DNA of 64,000 bases. It comes from Vicinamibacterales bacterium. GTDB lineage: Bacteria > Acidobacteriota > Vicinamibacteria > Vicinamibacterales > UBA2999. The stretch is taken from assembly GCA_030680175.1 (NCBI GenBank), contig JAUXWO010000113.1:21775-85774 (forward strand), given 5' to 3'. This document shows, piece after piece, positions 1 to 8,860 of the stretch; the first letter of the stretch is position 1; each line of letters starts with the position of its first letter. A program made the translations under genes and the position numbers. The notes under the pieces are model-generated. The model did no database searches. It was not told where the DNA came from and saw only the letters and a program-made list of their open reading frames with translations.

Positions 1-103
1 GCGCGAGCCACGGCGTCGGCGCCTCGCGGTAGATCCACCGCGACTCCTCGGCGTCGAGCCGCCCGCCCGATTCGATCCGTGCCTGCAGGGCTGTCAGGTC
101 CAT
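1..103 (-). CDS. 5' end of a futalosine-pathway radical SAM gene (MqnC/MqnE-like), cut by the window edge
   Basis: An ATG at 103 opens a frame that runs off the left edge. It encodes about 34 residues, beginning MDLTALQARIESGGRLDAEE and continuing SRWIYREAP. This resembles the N-terminal helix of MqnC or MqnE, which precedes the CxxxCxxC radical SAM motif; that part lies outside the window. The mqnA stop (106-108) is two bases upstream, so the gene is the next cistron of the menaquinone operon. Whether it is mqnC (cyclic dehypoxanthinylfutalosine synthase) or mqnE cannot be decided from this stub. Confidence 0.6.
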   Translation of the reverse strand, partial: MDLTALQARIESGGRLDAEESRWIYREAPTPWLA

Positions 104-105
104 CG

Positions 106-900
106 TCACTCGTAGAAGCGCAGGGGCCGGCGGGCGGGGGCCAGCGCCAGCTCGACGGCGAGCTCGTGGAAGCGCTCGAGCCCGGCCCGTTCGGCCTCGC
201 CCAATCCGAACTTCAGAGTATCACGCAGGTAGCGGCGCGCCTGATCGGTCCGCGCCGCGTCCCCCGCCCCGTACGCCGCGGCCATCGCGTCGATGTCACG
301 CTCGCCGGCGGCCCGCGCCTCGTTGAGCGCGGCAACGTGCGCCGGGGTGGCGGCGCCCTCCCGGCCGGTCCACATCGCGTAGACGAACGGCAGGCCCGTC
401 AGCGCCTGCCAGGCCGCGCCGAGGTCGGTCTTCTCCAGCCCCGCGGCCTCGGCGTCGAGGTGGAGCGCCGGGTCGCCAATCAGCAGCGCCGCGTCCGCGC
501 GGGCCAGCATCCCGTCGAGCCCCGCCGCCCCCTCGATGAAGGCGGGCGCGATGCCGAAGTGGCGCGCGCAGAGAATCCGCGTGAGCGCGGCGGACGTCCG
601 CGAGCTCGTGTCGAGCGCCAGCGTGCGCACGCGTGCGAGCGGCGTCTTCGAGAAGATGGCCACGGAGACCACCGGCCCGTCGGACCCGATGGCCACCCCG
701 GGCACGATCCGGTAGTCGTCGCCCCGCAGGTACTCGATGGCCGGAATCAGCCCCACGTCGACGGCGCCCGCGTGCAGCAGCGCGGCGCACTGCGAGGGGA
801 CATCGAACCGCACGTCGAACAGATCAGGGCGCGCGTCGAGGCCATGGACGAGCGGCTTCGTGTTCAGGTAGGAGACCGCGCCCAGCCGGACCGGGGTCAT
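106..900 (-). CDS. mqnA: Chorismate dehydratase MqnA
   Basis: A 264-residue protein of the usual MqnA length. It dehydrates chorismate to 3-[(1-carboxyvinyl)oxy]benzoate, the first step of the futalosine route to menaquinone. It is a cytoplasmic, periplasmic-binding-protein-like fold without a signal peptide. The N-terminus carries the family signature GAVSYLNTKPL (residues 7-17), and later stretches such as VDVGLIPAIEYLRG fit the ligand-binding fold. The ATG at 900 was chosen because it starts just before the signature and overlaps the upstream stop (ATGA at 900-897). A longer open frame to 1209 only adds shadow sequence. The neighbours on both sides are MqnE/MqnC-like, so this is a menaquinone operon. 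Confidence 0.95.
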   Translation of the reverse strand: MTPVRLGAVSYLNTKPLVHGLDARPDLFDVRFDVPSQCAALLHAGAVDVGLIPAIEYLRGDDYRIVPGVAIGSDGPVVSVAIFSKTPLARVRTLALDTSSRTSAALTRILCARHFGIAPAFIEGAAGLDGMLARADAALLIGDPALHLDAEAAGLEKTDLGAAWQALTGLPFVYAMWTGREGAATPAHVAALNEARAAGERDIDAMAAAYGAGDAARTDQARRYLRDTLKFGLGEAERAGLERFHELAVELALAPARRPLRFYE

Positions 901-1817
901 CGATCGAGCCGGCCGTACCGGCCGTCGCGTTCCACGGGCCGCAGCCCGGCAGCCTCGACGTTGCGGCGAATCTCCTCGACCGCCGCGCGCCGGCGCCCCT
1001 GGGTCTCGTCGTCGAACGGCGACACGCTGTCGAGGTCGTCGGCGCCGAAGGTGAGGGCGACCTGCGCCAGCTTGGGGCCATAGAGCACCCAGTCGACCTG
1101 AATGGCCGGCACCGACTCCAGCGCGAGTCGCGCCAGCGCGACGAAGCGGACGTCGTCGTAGCCGGTGGTCGGCAGGGCGTCCGGCACCTCGCGCGGCAGC
1201 GGCGCGCACGCCTGGAGGGCCCCGGTGGCGTCCTGCAGCGCACGGATCCGGAGCAGCAGATCGACGCGGCCGGTCGCGGGCACCGGCGCGGCGACGGTCA
1301 CGCGCGGCACCAGTACACCCGCCTCGAGCAGCGGCCGCACGGCGGCGGGCAGGTCGAGAATCCGGTCCGCCGGCACATCGGCCACCGCATCGAGTCCGGC
1401 CGCCTTGAGCGCGGCCGCCACGTCGCCGAGGTCGCCCCAGCCCTCGATGGCACGCGCCACCAGATCGGCCAGCGAGAACCCGCTGACCGTGCGCGTGCCC
1501 GCCGCCGCGCGAGCGGCGGTGACGGCCGCCACGGTGGCCTCGAGCGTCGGCGGCAGGCCCTGCAGCCGCACCTCGGTGGCGCCCTCCGGCACCTCGAGCG
1601 GCGCGTCGCCGAGCGTCGCCGTCTCGACATCCAGCACACGCACGTAGGTGGCCGCCGTGCCCGCCTTCACCCGGCGCGCATCGTCGGCCAGCGCCCCGAG
1701 CGCCAGGATGTCGCCCACGGCGGCGAGCAAGGCCAGGTCGGCCTCCGACAACCGGGCGCCGGCGGCGGCGCGCGCCGCGAGGTCCTGGTCGATTGGCGAT
1801 GTCACGTCACTGCCCAT
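897..1817 (-). CDS. MqnE/MqnC-like protein lacking the radical SAM cysteine motif
   Basis: A 306-residue protein. Its C-terminal third matches aminofutalosine synthase closely: LPTTGYDDVRFVALARL, then WVLYGPKLAQVALTFGADDL, then EEIRRNVEAAGLRPVERDGRYG. The N-terminal leader (LSEADLALLAAVGDILALGALADDARR) is also of this family. Where the family has TYxxxRxIxxTNxCxxxCxFCAF, this protein reads ATYVRVLDVETATLGD, and the whole chain has one cysteine, in QACAPLP. It therefore cannot bind the [4Fe-4S] cluster needed for radical SAM chemistry. The barrel-like middle is retained. The ATG at 1817 is the first good start; the upstream dehydrogenase overlaps it by 11 bases and mqnA overlaps its stop by four. 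Role unknown: perhaps a subunit or chaperone of the true radical SAM enzyme. Confidence 0.75.
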   Translation of the reverse strand: MGSDVTSPIDQDLAARAAAGARLSEADLALLAAVGDILALGALADDARRVKAGTAATYVRVLDVETATLGDAPLEVPEGATEVRLQGLPPTLEATVAAVTAARAAAGTRTVSGFSLADLVARAIEGWGDLGDVAAALKAAGLDAVADVPADRILDLPAAVRPLLEAGVLVPRVTVAAPVPATGRVDLLLRIRALQDATGALQACAPLPREVPDALPTTGYDDVRFVALARLALESVPAIQVDWVLYGPKLAQVALTFGADDLDSVSPFDDETQGRRRAAVEEIRRNVEAAGLRPVERDGRYGRLDR

Positions 1818-2745
1818 GCTGCATCTGCTCCACGATCTCGGCGGCCAACGCCAGCGCGGCGCGGCCATCCTCGCCGGGCACGGCGGGCGGCCGCCCCTCG
1901 CGCACGGCGGCCACGAAGTCCTCGAGTTCACGCCGCAGCGGTTCTTCGCGCGGCACTTCGAGCTTGCCCCCTTCGATGGACGGCACGCCGCCGTCGGCGC
2001 GCACCAGGCGCCAGACCTCCACCTCCTGCGCCGCGTAGTCGATGGAGACGTAGGCGGCCTGCTGGAAGAAGCGGATCTTCCGGACCCGGTCGCGGCTGAT
2101 CCGGCTGGCGGTCAGGTTCGCGATGGCCCCGCCCTTGAAGCGGAGCCGCGCATTGGCGATGTCGACCCGGCCGGTGAGCACGGGCACGCCGACCGCATCG
2201 ATGCTCACGACCTCGTCACCGACGAGCGACATCACGAGGTCGAGGTCGTGGATCATCAGATCGAACACGACATCGATGTCGAGGCTCCGCTCGGGAAACG
2301 TGCCGAGGCGGTGCACCTCGATGAAGCGGGGATCCCGAATCAGCGGCCGCGCCACGGCCACGGCGGGATTGAAGCGCTCGGTGTGCCCGGCCGCCAGCAC
2401 CACGCCGCGCGCGCGCGCGGCCTCGACGAGGCGGTCGGCTTCGGCCACCGTCCGCGCCAGGGGTTTCTCGACGAGCGCCGACACGCCCTGCTCGAGAAAC
2501 GGCAGCGCCACCTCCAGGTGCGCCTCGGTCGGCACGGCGACGGAGACGGCCTGCACGCGATCGAGGACGGCCCGGGCGTCCGTGAAGGCCGGCACTCCGT
2601 GTTCGGCGGCGATCGCCGACGCGCGGGCCTCGTCGATGTCCACCACCCCGATCAATTCGACCTCGGGCATCGAGGCCAGGATCCGGGCGTGATGCCTGCC
2701 GAGATGTCCGACCCCGATGACCGCGATGCGCAGCCGGTCGCTCAC
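1807..2745 (-). CDS. Gfo/Idh/MocA-family NAD(P)-dependent oxidoreductase, lipid A cluster type
   Basis: A 312-residue soluble dehydrogenase. The N-terminal Rossmann fold shows [13 protein letters not shown] (residues 8-20). The family EKP motif, with its active-site lysine, is at 93-95, and [10 protein letters not shown] is at 120-129. The start is GTG at 2745, overlapping the lpxI stop (GTGA), so the two are translationally coupled. Gfo/Idh proteins beside lpxA and lpxI include GnnA, which oxidises UDP-GlcNAc at C3 so that GnnB can aminate it for amide-linked lipid A. No GnnB-like aminotransferase lies in the window, so a GnnA role is only a hypothesis. WlbA-type sugar-nucleotide dehydrogenases are another option. 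Confidence 0.85.
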   Translation of the reverse strand: MSDRLRIAVIGVGHLGRHHARILASMPEVELIGVVDIDEARASAIAAEHGVPAFTDARAVLDRVQAVSVAVPTEAHLEVALPFLEQGVSALVEKPLARTVAEADRLVEAARARGVVLAAGHTERFNPAVAVARPLIRDPRFIEVHRLGTFPERSLDIDVVFDLMIHDLDLVMSLVGDEVVSIDAVGVPVLTGRVDIANARLRFKGGAIANLTASRISRDRVRKIRFFQQAAYVSIDYAAQEVEVWRLVRADGGVPSIEGGKLEVPREEPLRRELEDFVAAVREGRPPAVPGEDGRAALALAAEIVEQMQHGQ

Positions 2746-3563
2746 GCGATCTCCCTTCCAACGATCGTCATGCCCGCCTCGTTCGCCGCGGCGAGCAGCG
2801 CGTCACGGTCGAAGATCAACGCGCGACCCGCATCCACCGACAGCGCCGTGGCGCCGGCCGCGCGCATCGCCTGGATCGTGGCCAGCCCCACCACCGGCAC
2901 ATCGAAGCGCATGTCCTGGCCGGGCTTGGCCACCTTGACGATCGCCACGCCGCTGCCGGCCAGCGCCCCGGCCCGGGCGATGACCTCGTCGGTGCCCTCC
3001 ATGGCCTCGACGGCCACGACGGCCTGGTGCTTGACGGCAATCGTCTGGCCGATGTCGAGCCCGGCGATCACGTCCGCCATCTGATAGCCGAACGCGAAGT
3101 CCCGCTGCTCCTCTTCGGAAGGCGCGCGCGTCGTCATGACCCCCGGCGCGGCCAGCAGCGGCCGCAGAAACTCGGTGGAATCGAGCAGGGTCACGCCGTG
3201 ATCGCGCATCACGTCGGCGACGGCGGCGATCAGGGCATCGGTGTTGCGCGACCGGAGCCGGGTCAGCACCGACAACAGCGTGAGGTCGGGGACGACCCCG
3301 CCGAAGATCTTCGTGTGCTTGACCTGGCCGGCCATGACGGCGTGGGCCACGCCGGCGCCCGCGAAGATCTCGAGGCACTTCCCCAGCTGCCCGAGCGAGA
3401 TCCAGTGCACCGCGGCGGGGGGCGGGCCGGCGGCGGCCGCCTCGAGGTCGGCGAACGCCTCTTCCTTCACCGCCACGATCGTCACCTCGTGGCCGAGGGC
3501 GCGCGCGGCGTCCAGCACGAGGAACGGGAAGCGGCCGTTGCCCGCGATGAGGCCCAGTTTCAT
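2742..3563 (-). CDS. lpxI: UDP-2,3-diacylglucosamine pyrophosphatase LpxI
   Basis: A 273-residue protein of the LpxI (DUF1009) family. It hydrolyses UDP-2,3-diacyl-glucosamine to lipid X and UMP in lipid A synthesis, in the role LpxH has in enterics. The N-terminus begins [20 protein letters not shown]. The C-terminal domain carries the family signature [17 protein letters not shown] (residues 210-226), which holds conserved acidic residues of the active site. It follows the fused fabZ-lpxA gene by seven bases and overlaps the downstream Gfo/Idh gene by four. This is the usual lpxA-lpxI order of non-enteric diderms. Confidence 0.95.
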   Translation of the reverse strand: MKLGLIAGNGRFPFLVLDAARALGHEVTIVAVKEEAFADLEAAAAGPPPAAVHWISLGQLGKCLEIFAGAGVAHAVMAGQVKHTKIFGGVVPDLTLLSVLTRLRSRNTDALIAAVADVMRDHGVTLLDSTEFLRPLLAAPGVMTTRAPSEEEQRDFAFGYQMADVIAGLDIGQTIAVKHQAVVAVEAMEGTDEVIARAGALAGSGVAIVKVAKPGQDMRFDVPVVGLATIQAMRAAGATALSVDAGRALIFDRDALLAAANEAGMTIVGREIA

Positions 3564-3570
3564 GTCAGCG

Positions 3571-4926
3571 TCAGGCGTCCTCGGCCGCGTCGTCGGTGCG
3601 GCGGCCGGGCCGTCGCAGGATCACGCCCCGCTGCGAACTCCGGATGAAGTCGACGAGGTACGCCACTTCGGGCGCGGCCAGGCGCGGATCCTGCTCGATT
3701 TCCTGCAGGGCGCGGGCCGCGCTCAGCCGCGAGACCAGCAGCAGCCGGAACGCGCGCTTCAACTGGCCCACGAGCGCGACCGAGAAGCCCCGGCGGATCA
3801 GGCCGATCGAGTTCAGGCCGTACATCCGCGCGCGGTTGCCCACGGTCCGCGCGTACGGCAGCGCATCCTTCGTCACGACCGAGTAGCCCCCGATGAAGGC
3901 ATGACGGCCGACGCGGCAGAACTGGTGCACGCCCGAGTAGGCGCTGATGGTGGCGTAGTCGTCCACGGCGACGTGGCCGCCGAGCGTGGCGGCGTTGCCG
4001 AAGATCGTGTGGCTGCCGATGTGGCAGTCGTGCGCGACGTGCGCGTAGGCCATGAAGAGGTTGTGGTCGCCGATCGACGTCACGCCGCCCCCGCCCTGCG
4101 TGCCGCGATGAATGGTGACGAACTCGCGGAAGATGTTGTGGTGGCCGATCTCCAGGCGCGTCGACTCGCCGCGGAACTTCAGGTCCTGCGGCGCGAGTCC
4201 GATCGAGGCCGACGGGAAGATCACGGTGTCGTCGCCGATCGTCGTATCACCGTCGATCACCGCGGAGGCGCCCACCTGGCACCGGCGGCCGAGCACCACC
4301 TTCGGCCCGATGACGGCAAACGGGCCGACGGTCGTGCCCTCCCCGAGCCGCGCGTCCGGGTGGACGCTCGCCATCGGATGCACATCCACCGGATCCGGCG
4401 TCACGGTCAGGACGAGTTCGGCTTCGGCCACCGCCTGCCCGGCGACATCCGCGTGCGCCCGGGCCCGGACGATGCCCCCGCGTTCCCGGTCGAGCGTCAC
4501 CTCGAGGCGCAGCCGGTCACCCGGCACCACCTGCCGGCGGAACTTCGCCTGCTCCACGCCCCGTAACACCACGCGGGAGCGGGACCCGCCCTCACGCTCG
4601 ATCACCAGGAGCGTCGCCACCTGCGTGAGGGCCTCGATCATCAGCACCCCGGGCATGAGCGGCGTGCCGGGGAAATGCCCCTGGAAGAACTCCTCGTTTA
4701 CCGTCACGTTCTTCACCGCGACCATGCGGACGCCCGGCTCGTGCTCCGCGACCGCATCCACGAGCAGGGACGGGTAGCGGTGGCAGAGGCGGTCCAGCGT
4801 GGACGGGATGGAAGTGGACAAGATGGACAACCGGAGTTCGGGGACGGGACGGGCGGCACCGCGCCCGCGTGAGAGGGCCGGGAGCCACCCAGCCTGCCAT
4901 GGCAGGCCGGCCGGACTCCCGGGCAT
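3571..4926 (-). CDS. fabZ-lpxA: FabZ-LpxA fusion: 3-hydroxyacyl-ACP dehydratase joined to UDP-GlcNAc acyltransferase
   Basis: One open frame encodes two enzymes. Residues about 43-178 are FabZ, with HRYPSLLVD and the catalytic segment [18 protein letters not shown] (His84, Glu98). Residues about 183-445 are LpxA: a left-handed beta-helix of hexapeptides, the catalytic segment [10 protein letters not shown] (His299 equivalent to E. coli His125), and the helical C-terminus [10 protein letters not shown]. No stop or restart separates them. FabZ dehydrates 3-hydroxyacyl-ACP, whereas LpxA uses the same pool for lipid A, so the fusion joins competing branches. The start is uncertain: ATG at 4926 gives about 40 extra residues over a hairpin, while TTG codons at 4830 or 4821 would give a normal FabZ N-terminus. 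lpxD, usually just upstream, is absent. Confidence 0.92.
   Translation of the reverse strand: MPGSPAGLPWQAGWLPALSRGRGAARPVPELRLSILSTSIPSTLDRLCHRYPSLLVDAVAEHEPGVRMVAVKNVTVNEEFFQGHFPGTPLMPGVLMIEALTQVATLLVIEREGGSRSRVVLRGVEQAKFRRQVVPGDRLRLEVTLDRERGGIVRARAHADVAGQAVAEAELVLTVTPDPVDVHPMASVHPDARLGEGTTVGPFAVIGPKVVLGRRCQVGASAVIDGDTTIGDDTVIFPSASIGLAPQDLKFRGESTRLEIGHHNIFREFVTIHRGTQGGGGVTSIGDHNLFMAYAHVAHDCHIGSHTIFGNAATLGGHVAVDDYATISAYSGVHQFCRVGRHAFIGGYSVVTKDALPYARTVGNRARMYGLNSIGLIRRGFSVALVGQLKRAFRLLLVSRLSAARALQEIEQDPRLAAPEVAYLVDFIRSSQRGVILRRPGRRTDDAAEDA
4880..4920. repeat. Hairpin with a perfect 16-bp palindrome near the fabZ-lpxA start
   Basis: GCCTGCCATGGCAGGC at 4892-4907 is its own reverse complement, and GGGAG (4880-4884) pairs with CTCCC (4916-4920) outside it. 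It lies between the skp-like gene and the FabZ domain, inside the longest version of the fabZ-lpxA frame. If translation begins at the TTG codons downstream, it would be a 5' leader hairpin that could influence fabZ-lpxA expression. Confidence 0.55.
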
Positions 4927-4953
4927 TCTACACGTGAGGGCGGGCCGTTGCCG

Positions 4954-5556
4954 CTATTCCTGCGGCGGGGTCTTGCGCATCTCGTCGAGCTTCCGGATGA
5001 CGTCGACGCTGATGTCGAGCGAGACATCCGCCCAGACGAGGCCGGAATCCGGGCCGTTGAAGATGAAGTGGAGGTTCTTGTCCCGGGCCACGGCCTCGAT
5101 CACGGGGATCAGGCGCTCCTGGAACTCGTCCTGCAGCGTCTGCTGCAGGGCCTGCACTTCGGCCTGGGCGTCCTGCGTGGCCCGTTCGAGATCCACCTGC
5201 GCGCGCTCAATCTGCCGCTGCATGTCGGCCTGAGCGGTTGCGCTCATCACGGCGCCGCCCTGCTCCAGCTTCGCCTGCAGGCCCTGGAGGTTCTTCTGCC
5301 GCTCGCTCAGTTCGCCGACGCGCTGCTGCTGCAGCGCCTGCACCTTGCCCGAGGCCTCGCGGCCTTCCACCGACTCGGCGGCGATGCGCTGGAGCACGAT
5401 GTAGGCAATCTTCGAGCCTTCCGGGAAGGGGCGCGGCGGTTCGGGGGCGGGCGCAGCCGGGGGCTGGGCCGGCGCCGGCGCCGCGGGCGTCTGCGCTGCG
5501 ACGGGCACGGCCGCCAGTGTCACCACCAGCAGTGCGACAAGAACGAGACCTCTCAT
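4954..5556 (-). CDS. OmpH/Skp-family periplasmic chaperone
   Basis: A 200-residue secreted protein. The signal peptide MRGLVLVALLVVTLAAVPVA ends near AQT and is followed by an Ala/Pro-rich linker to about residue 45. The Skp-like domain starts at KIAYIVLQRIAAES and continues as a long glutamine-rich coiled coil (LQQQRVGELSERQKNLQGLQ and beyond), the tentacles that hold unfolded outer-membrane proteins. The ATG at 5556 was preferred over an upstream frame start at 5580 because AAAGGA lies nine bases before it and the signal peptide then begins directly. It follows bamA and a lipoprotein gene and precedes lipid A genes, the common bamA-skp-lpx arrangement. Confidence 0.9.
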   Translation of the reverse strand: MRGLVLVALLVVTLAAVPVAAQTPAAPAPAQPPAAPAPEPPRPFPEGSKIAYIVLQRIAAESVEGREASGKVQALQQQRVGELSERQKNLQGLQAKLEQGGAVMSATAQADMQRQIERAQVDLERATQDAQAEVQALQQTLQDEFQERLIPVIEAVARDKNLHFIFNGPDSGLVWADVSLDISVDVIRKLDEMRKTPPQE

Positions 5557-5652
5557 TACGGTGAATCCTTTCGTCTGCAACGACAGCCTGACATATTACA
5601 CTGGTTTCGCCCCCGCGTCACCGGCGGTACACACGCCGGGCACGGGCGCGGC

Positions 5653-6084
5653 CTATGGGTGCACGAGCTGAATCGAGAACGAGACCGCGCCCGGCAGCCC
5701 GCCGTTCGCGTCGTACACCCGGACGCACAGGCTGCCCGCCGAGGCGACACGGCCGGTCACGACCACGCCCTGCGTGGCCCTGTCGTCGGCGATGATCACC
5801 TGGCACGACGCCCCGTTCCAGGTCCCGAGCGCCAGGCCCACGATCGCTTCGGGGTCGGGCTCGAGCGCCACGAGCGTCGCCTGCACCGTGCCGAAGCTGA
5901 AGGTGAGGAAGGGGTGGGTGAACGCCCCGTTCGGCATGATGGACCCCTCCACGACGACGGTGGTCGGGTCGGGAATCACCACGGGCGTCGGGTCGAAGGT
6001 GGTGTCGCGCTTGCACCCCGCGGCCGTCACCGCCAGTAGTACGACCAGAAGCGAGCAGAGCGGCGACGACGTCATTCTGAACAT
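5653..6084 (-). CDS. Small lipoprotein of unknown function
   Basis: A 143-residue protein with a lipoprotein signal peptide: charged MFRMTSS, a hydrophobic core, and lipobox TAAGC with the acylated cysteine near residue 24. The mature part is a compact beta-rich domain with two further cysteines (GASCQV and SLCVRV), which could form a disulfide. The ATG at 6084 is preceded by GAGGA at six bases. It lies between bamA and the skp-like gene in the same direction, so it may be made together with the outer-membrane assembly machinery. No family was recognised, and the link to the Bam complex is only by position. Confidence 0.8.
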   Translation of the reverse strand: MFRMTSSPLCSLLVVLLAVTAAGCKRDTTFDPTPVVIPDPTTVVVEGSIMPNGAFTHPFLTFSFGTVQATLVALEPDPEAIVGLALGTWNGASCQVIIADDRATQGVVVTGRVASAGSLCVRVYDANGGLPGAVSFSIQLVHP

Positions 6085-6105
6085 GCACTATCCTCGAAAC
6101 GGCGG

Positions 6106-8760
6106 CTAGAACGTCGATCCGACCGCGAAGCGGAAGACGAAATTCTTCGACGGCTGGAAGTTGTTGTCGAGCACGCCGTCTCGGCTCGGATTCATCGCGA
6201 AGATCAAACGGAACGGCACGTTCAGCACGGGCATGAAGAACCGGATCTCCGCGCCCGTGGAGGTCTTGAACGCCTGTCGCTGGCCCCGCACCACGCGCTC
6301 GGGCGGCGGGGCGTTGGGATTGGTGAGCTGCGTGAACGCGAACGGATCGAACAGGATCGGCGCCGACGGGCTGACGAACTCGATGATGTCCTCTTTCATC
6401 CCGAACTTCTCGCCGAGGTCGCGGACCTGGCCGGCGTCGAAGAACAGCACCAGCCGCACGGGGCCGGCAATCGAAATCAGGTACTCGGCGTTGAAGAGCA
6501 GGCTCTTGTTGCCCCCGAGGACCAGGCCGCTCTCCGGGTCGCGCGGGCCGACGCTGCGCAGGTCGAAGCCGCGGATGCTGTACTCGCCGCCGAGGAACAA
6601 CTGCTCGAAAATCGGCAGGCGCTCGGTGGATCCGTACGGCCGGATGTACTGGAACTGGAACCGCGTGCCGAACGTCGTGCGCGGCGTCATGCGGAAGTAG
6701 CCGACGGCCTCGACCGAGGGCTTGACGAAATACGTGTTGCCGCCCGGCCCGGCGTAGTCGACCGACATCTGCAGGCGCCTGCCGGTATTCGGGAAGATCG
6801 GATTGTCGACGGTGTTGAAGACGAAGCTCGGCACGATCTTGCTGATCGTCCGCTTGCCGCCGGCCCCGATGAGCAGCGAGTCGCGCAGGAACGGATTGCG
6901 CTGCAGGAGCTCCGGGCTCTGATAGGCCGGATTCAGGTCCTTCACGCTCACCTGCTCGTGGCTGTAGGTCACGAACATGCGCGAGAAGTCGCGCACCGGG
7001 AAGCCCATCAGGAGGTTGCCGCCCATCGACGACTGCGTGAACTGCCCGATGTACCGCAGCTCGCGCTTGAAGACGTCCACGCCGCCCGTGATGTTCCGGT
7101 CGAACAGGAACGGCTCGGTGAACGCCACCTGGTAGTTCTGCGCGCGCGACCCGCCCTGCAGCGACACCGTCAGGCTCTCACCGCGGCCGAGGAAGTTGGC
7201 CGTCTGGAACGACAGCTGCCCGAAGAAGCCCTCGAACTGAGACACGCCCGCGCCGAACGTGAGCTGGTTGCGGTTCTGCTCCTGCAGCTTCATCGTCACG
7301 TCGACGTTGTTGGCCACATCGGGCGTCTTGTCGACCTGGATGTCCTGCCCGCCCTCGAGCTGCTGGAAGTACCCGAGCTGGTTCAGGCGGCGGATGCTGT
7401 ACTTGAGCGCCTCGGTGTTGAACACGCCCCCCTCGACGAGCCGCAGCTCGCGGCGGACCACCGTGTCGCGCGTCGTGGTGTTCCCGGTGAAGGTGATGCG
7501 GTTGACGAAGTACTGCCCGCCCTCCTGCATCTGCATCGTGACGTTGACGGTCGGCTGCGCCGGCCCGGCCATCGGCCCAGCCGCGGCGGCCTCCGGCGCG
7601 AGGTCCGGGTACCCGGTGAACTCGAAGTACCCGCCCTGCCCGTAGAGCTCGCGCGCCTTCTCGAGTCCGTCACGAATCCGCTTCTCGCTGTACCAGTCGC
7701 CCGTCTTCAGCTTGAAGAGCGGCCGCAGGAACTGATCCTCGACGATGGTGTTGCCGGCGAAGGCGAACTCGCCGACGCGGTAGCGCGGGCCCTCGCTGAC
7801 CGGCACGACCAGCCGCACCCACCGCGTCTTGCCGTCGGGCGAATCGCTGAGGCGCTCGATTTGCGGCTGCCCGATGGTCGTCTCGATATACCCCCGGTTC
7901 CGGTAGTGTTCGACCAGCCGGTCGGCGTCCTCGTCGAACTTCGCTTCCTGAAACGTGCCGCGCCCGGTCATCCACGACAGGAACCAGTGGGCCTTCGTGT
8001 CCTTCATCCGGCGGCGCAGCGCGCCGTCGCTCATCGCCTCGTTGCCGGTGAAGTCCACGGTGCGGATCCGCACCTTGGGCCCCTCTTCGACGTGGAAGAC
8101 CACCTTCACCAGCTTCGGCCCGCCCGGGAGCGGCTCGATGGACGTCGTGATCTCGGCGTCCTGATAGCCCTTCTCGGCCATCATGTTCTGCACGAGGCCG
8201 CGCACCCGGCGCACGGCGCCCTCGTCGAGGAACGAGTCGAGCCGCAGCGCAATGCCGAGCTCGCGCATCTTCTCGTCGATCTTCGTCCGCTCGACCTTGG
8301 TCGATCCGGTGTAGTCGACGATCTTGATGCGCGACCGCTCTTCCATGTTGAAGATGACGCGCTTGCCCATCACGCCGTTGTCATACGGCGCGTCCTCGAC
8401 CTCGATCCACAGGTTGTCGAGGAAGCTCGTCGCCCAGAGCCGCTTGAAGTCGGCCAGGAGCGACGCCTCGGTCGCGTCGTTGAAGGGCACCCAGACGCCG
8501 TCGAGCGACCGGCTCGGCTGGGTCTGGATGTAGTAGAGGTAGGTCTGCGGCTCGATCAGCGACACGTTCTCGGGATGGAACCGCAACTCCATGAACCGCA
8601 GCAGCGGCCCGGAATCCGCGGGCGGCAGCGGCAGCGGCGGCTGCGCGTCCATCGCGGCCGCGGCGGCGCCCGGCGCCGGCTCGTCGGCCACGGCGGGCGC
8701 CCCCAGCGCGAGCACGGCAAGGGCCACAAACAGGGTCAGTCGGTACACAATCCTCATCAT
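6106..8760 (-). CDS. bamA: Outer membrane protein assembly factor BamA
   Basis: An 884-residue precursor, slightly longer than typical BamA (about 800). After the signal peptide, residues about 50-480 contain repeated POTRA modules, for example KVRIRTVDFTGNEAMSDGAL, RYRVGEFAFAGNTIVEDQFL and YFVNRITFTGNTTTRDTVV. The C-terminal 16-strand barrel includes the loop-6 IRGF motif in YSIRGFDLRSVGP, and the chain ends in an aromatic beta-signal (FVFRFAVGSTF). It inserts barrel proteins into the outer membrane. Two adjacent ATG codons (8760, 8757) lie after GGAAG. The gene follows clpC by 100 bases and precedes the lipoprotein and skp-like genes. Confidence 0.96.
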   Translation of the reverse strand: MMRIVYRLTLFVALAVLALGAPAVADEPAPGAAAAAMDAQPPLPLPPADSGPLLRFMELRFHPENVSLIEPQTYLYYIQTQPSRSLDGVWVPFNDATEASLLADFKRLWATSFLDNLWIEVEDAPYDNGVMGKRVIFNMEERSRIKIVDYTGSTKVERTKIDEKMRELGIALRLDSFLDEGAVRRVRGLVQNMMAEKGYQDAEITTSIEPLPGGPKLVKVVFHVEEGPKVRIRTVDFTGNEAMSDGALRRRMKDTKAHWFLSWMTGRGTFQEAKFDEDADRLVEHYRNRGYIETTIGQPQIERLSDSPDGKTRWVRLVVPVSEGPRYRVGEFAFAGNTIVEDQFLRPLFKLKTGDWYSEKRIRDGLEKARELYGQGGYFEFTGYPDLAPEAAAAGPMAGPAQPTVNVTMQMQEGGQYFVNRITFTGNTTTRDTVVRRELRLVEGGVFNTEALKYSIRRLNQLGYFQQLEGGQDIQVDKTPDVANNVDVTMKLQEQNRNQLTFGAGVSQFEGFFGQLSFQTANFLGRGESLTVSLQGGSRAQNYQVAFTEPFLFDRNITGGVDVFKRELRYIGQFTQSSMGGNLLMGFPVRDFSRMFVTYSHEQVSVKDLNPAYQSPELLQRNPFLRDSLLIGAGGKRTISKIVPSFVFNTVDNPIFPNTGRRLQMSVDYAGPGGNTYFVKPSVEAVGYFRMTPRTTFGTRFQFQYIRPYGSTERLPIFEQLFLGGEYSIRGFDLRSVGPRDPESGLVLGGNKSLLFNAEYLISIAGPVRLVLFFDAGQVRDLGEKFGMKEDIIEFVSPSAPILFDPFAFTQLTNPNAPPPERVVRGQRQAFKTSTGAEIRFFMPVLNVPFRLIFAMNPSRDGVLDNNFQPSKNFVFRFAVGSTF

Positions 8761-8860
8761 TCGCTTCCGGAAGGGCGCTGGCGTGCGCGGCCCCAGTCGT
8801 CAGGCCGGCCCGCCCGGCGGACCGGCGCACACGCCCCGGAACCTCGCGATCTTACAAAAC

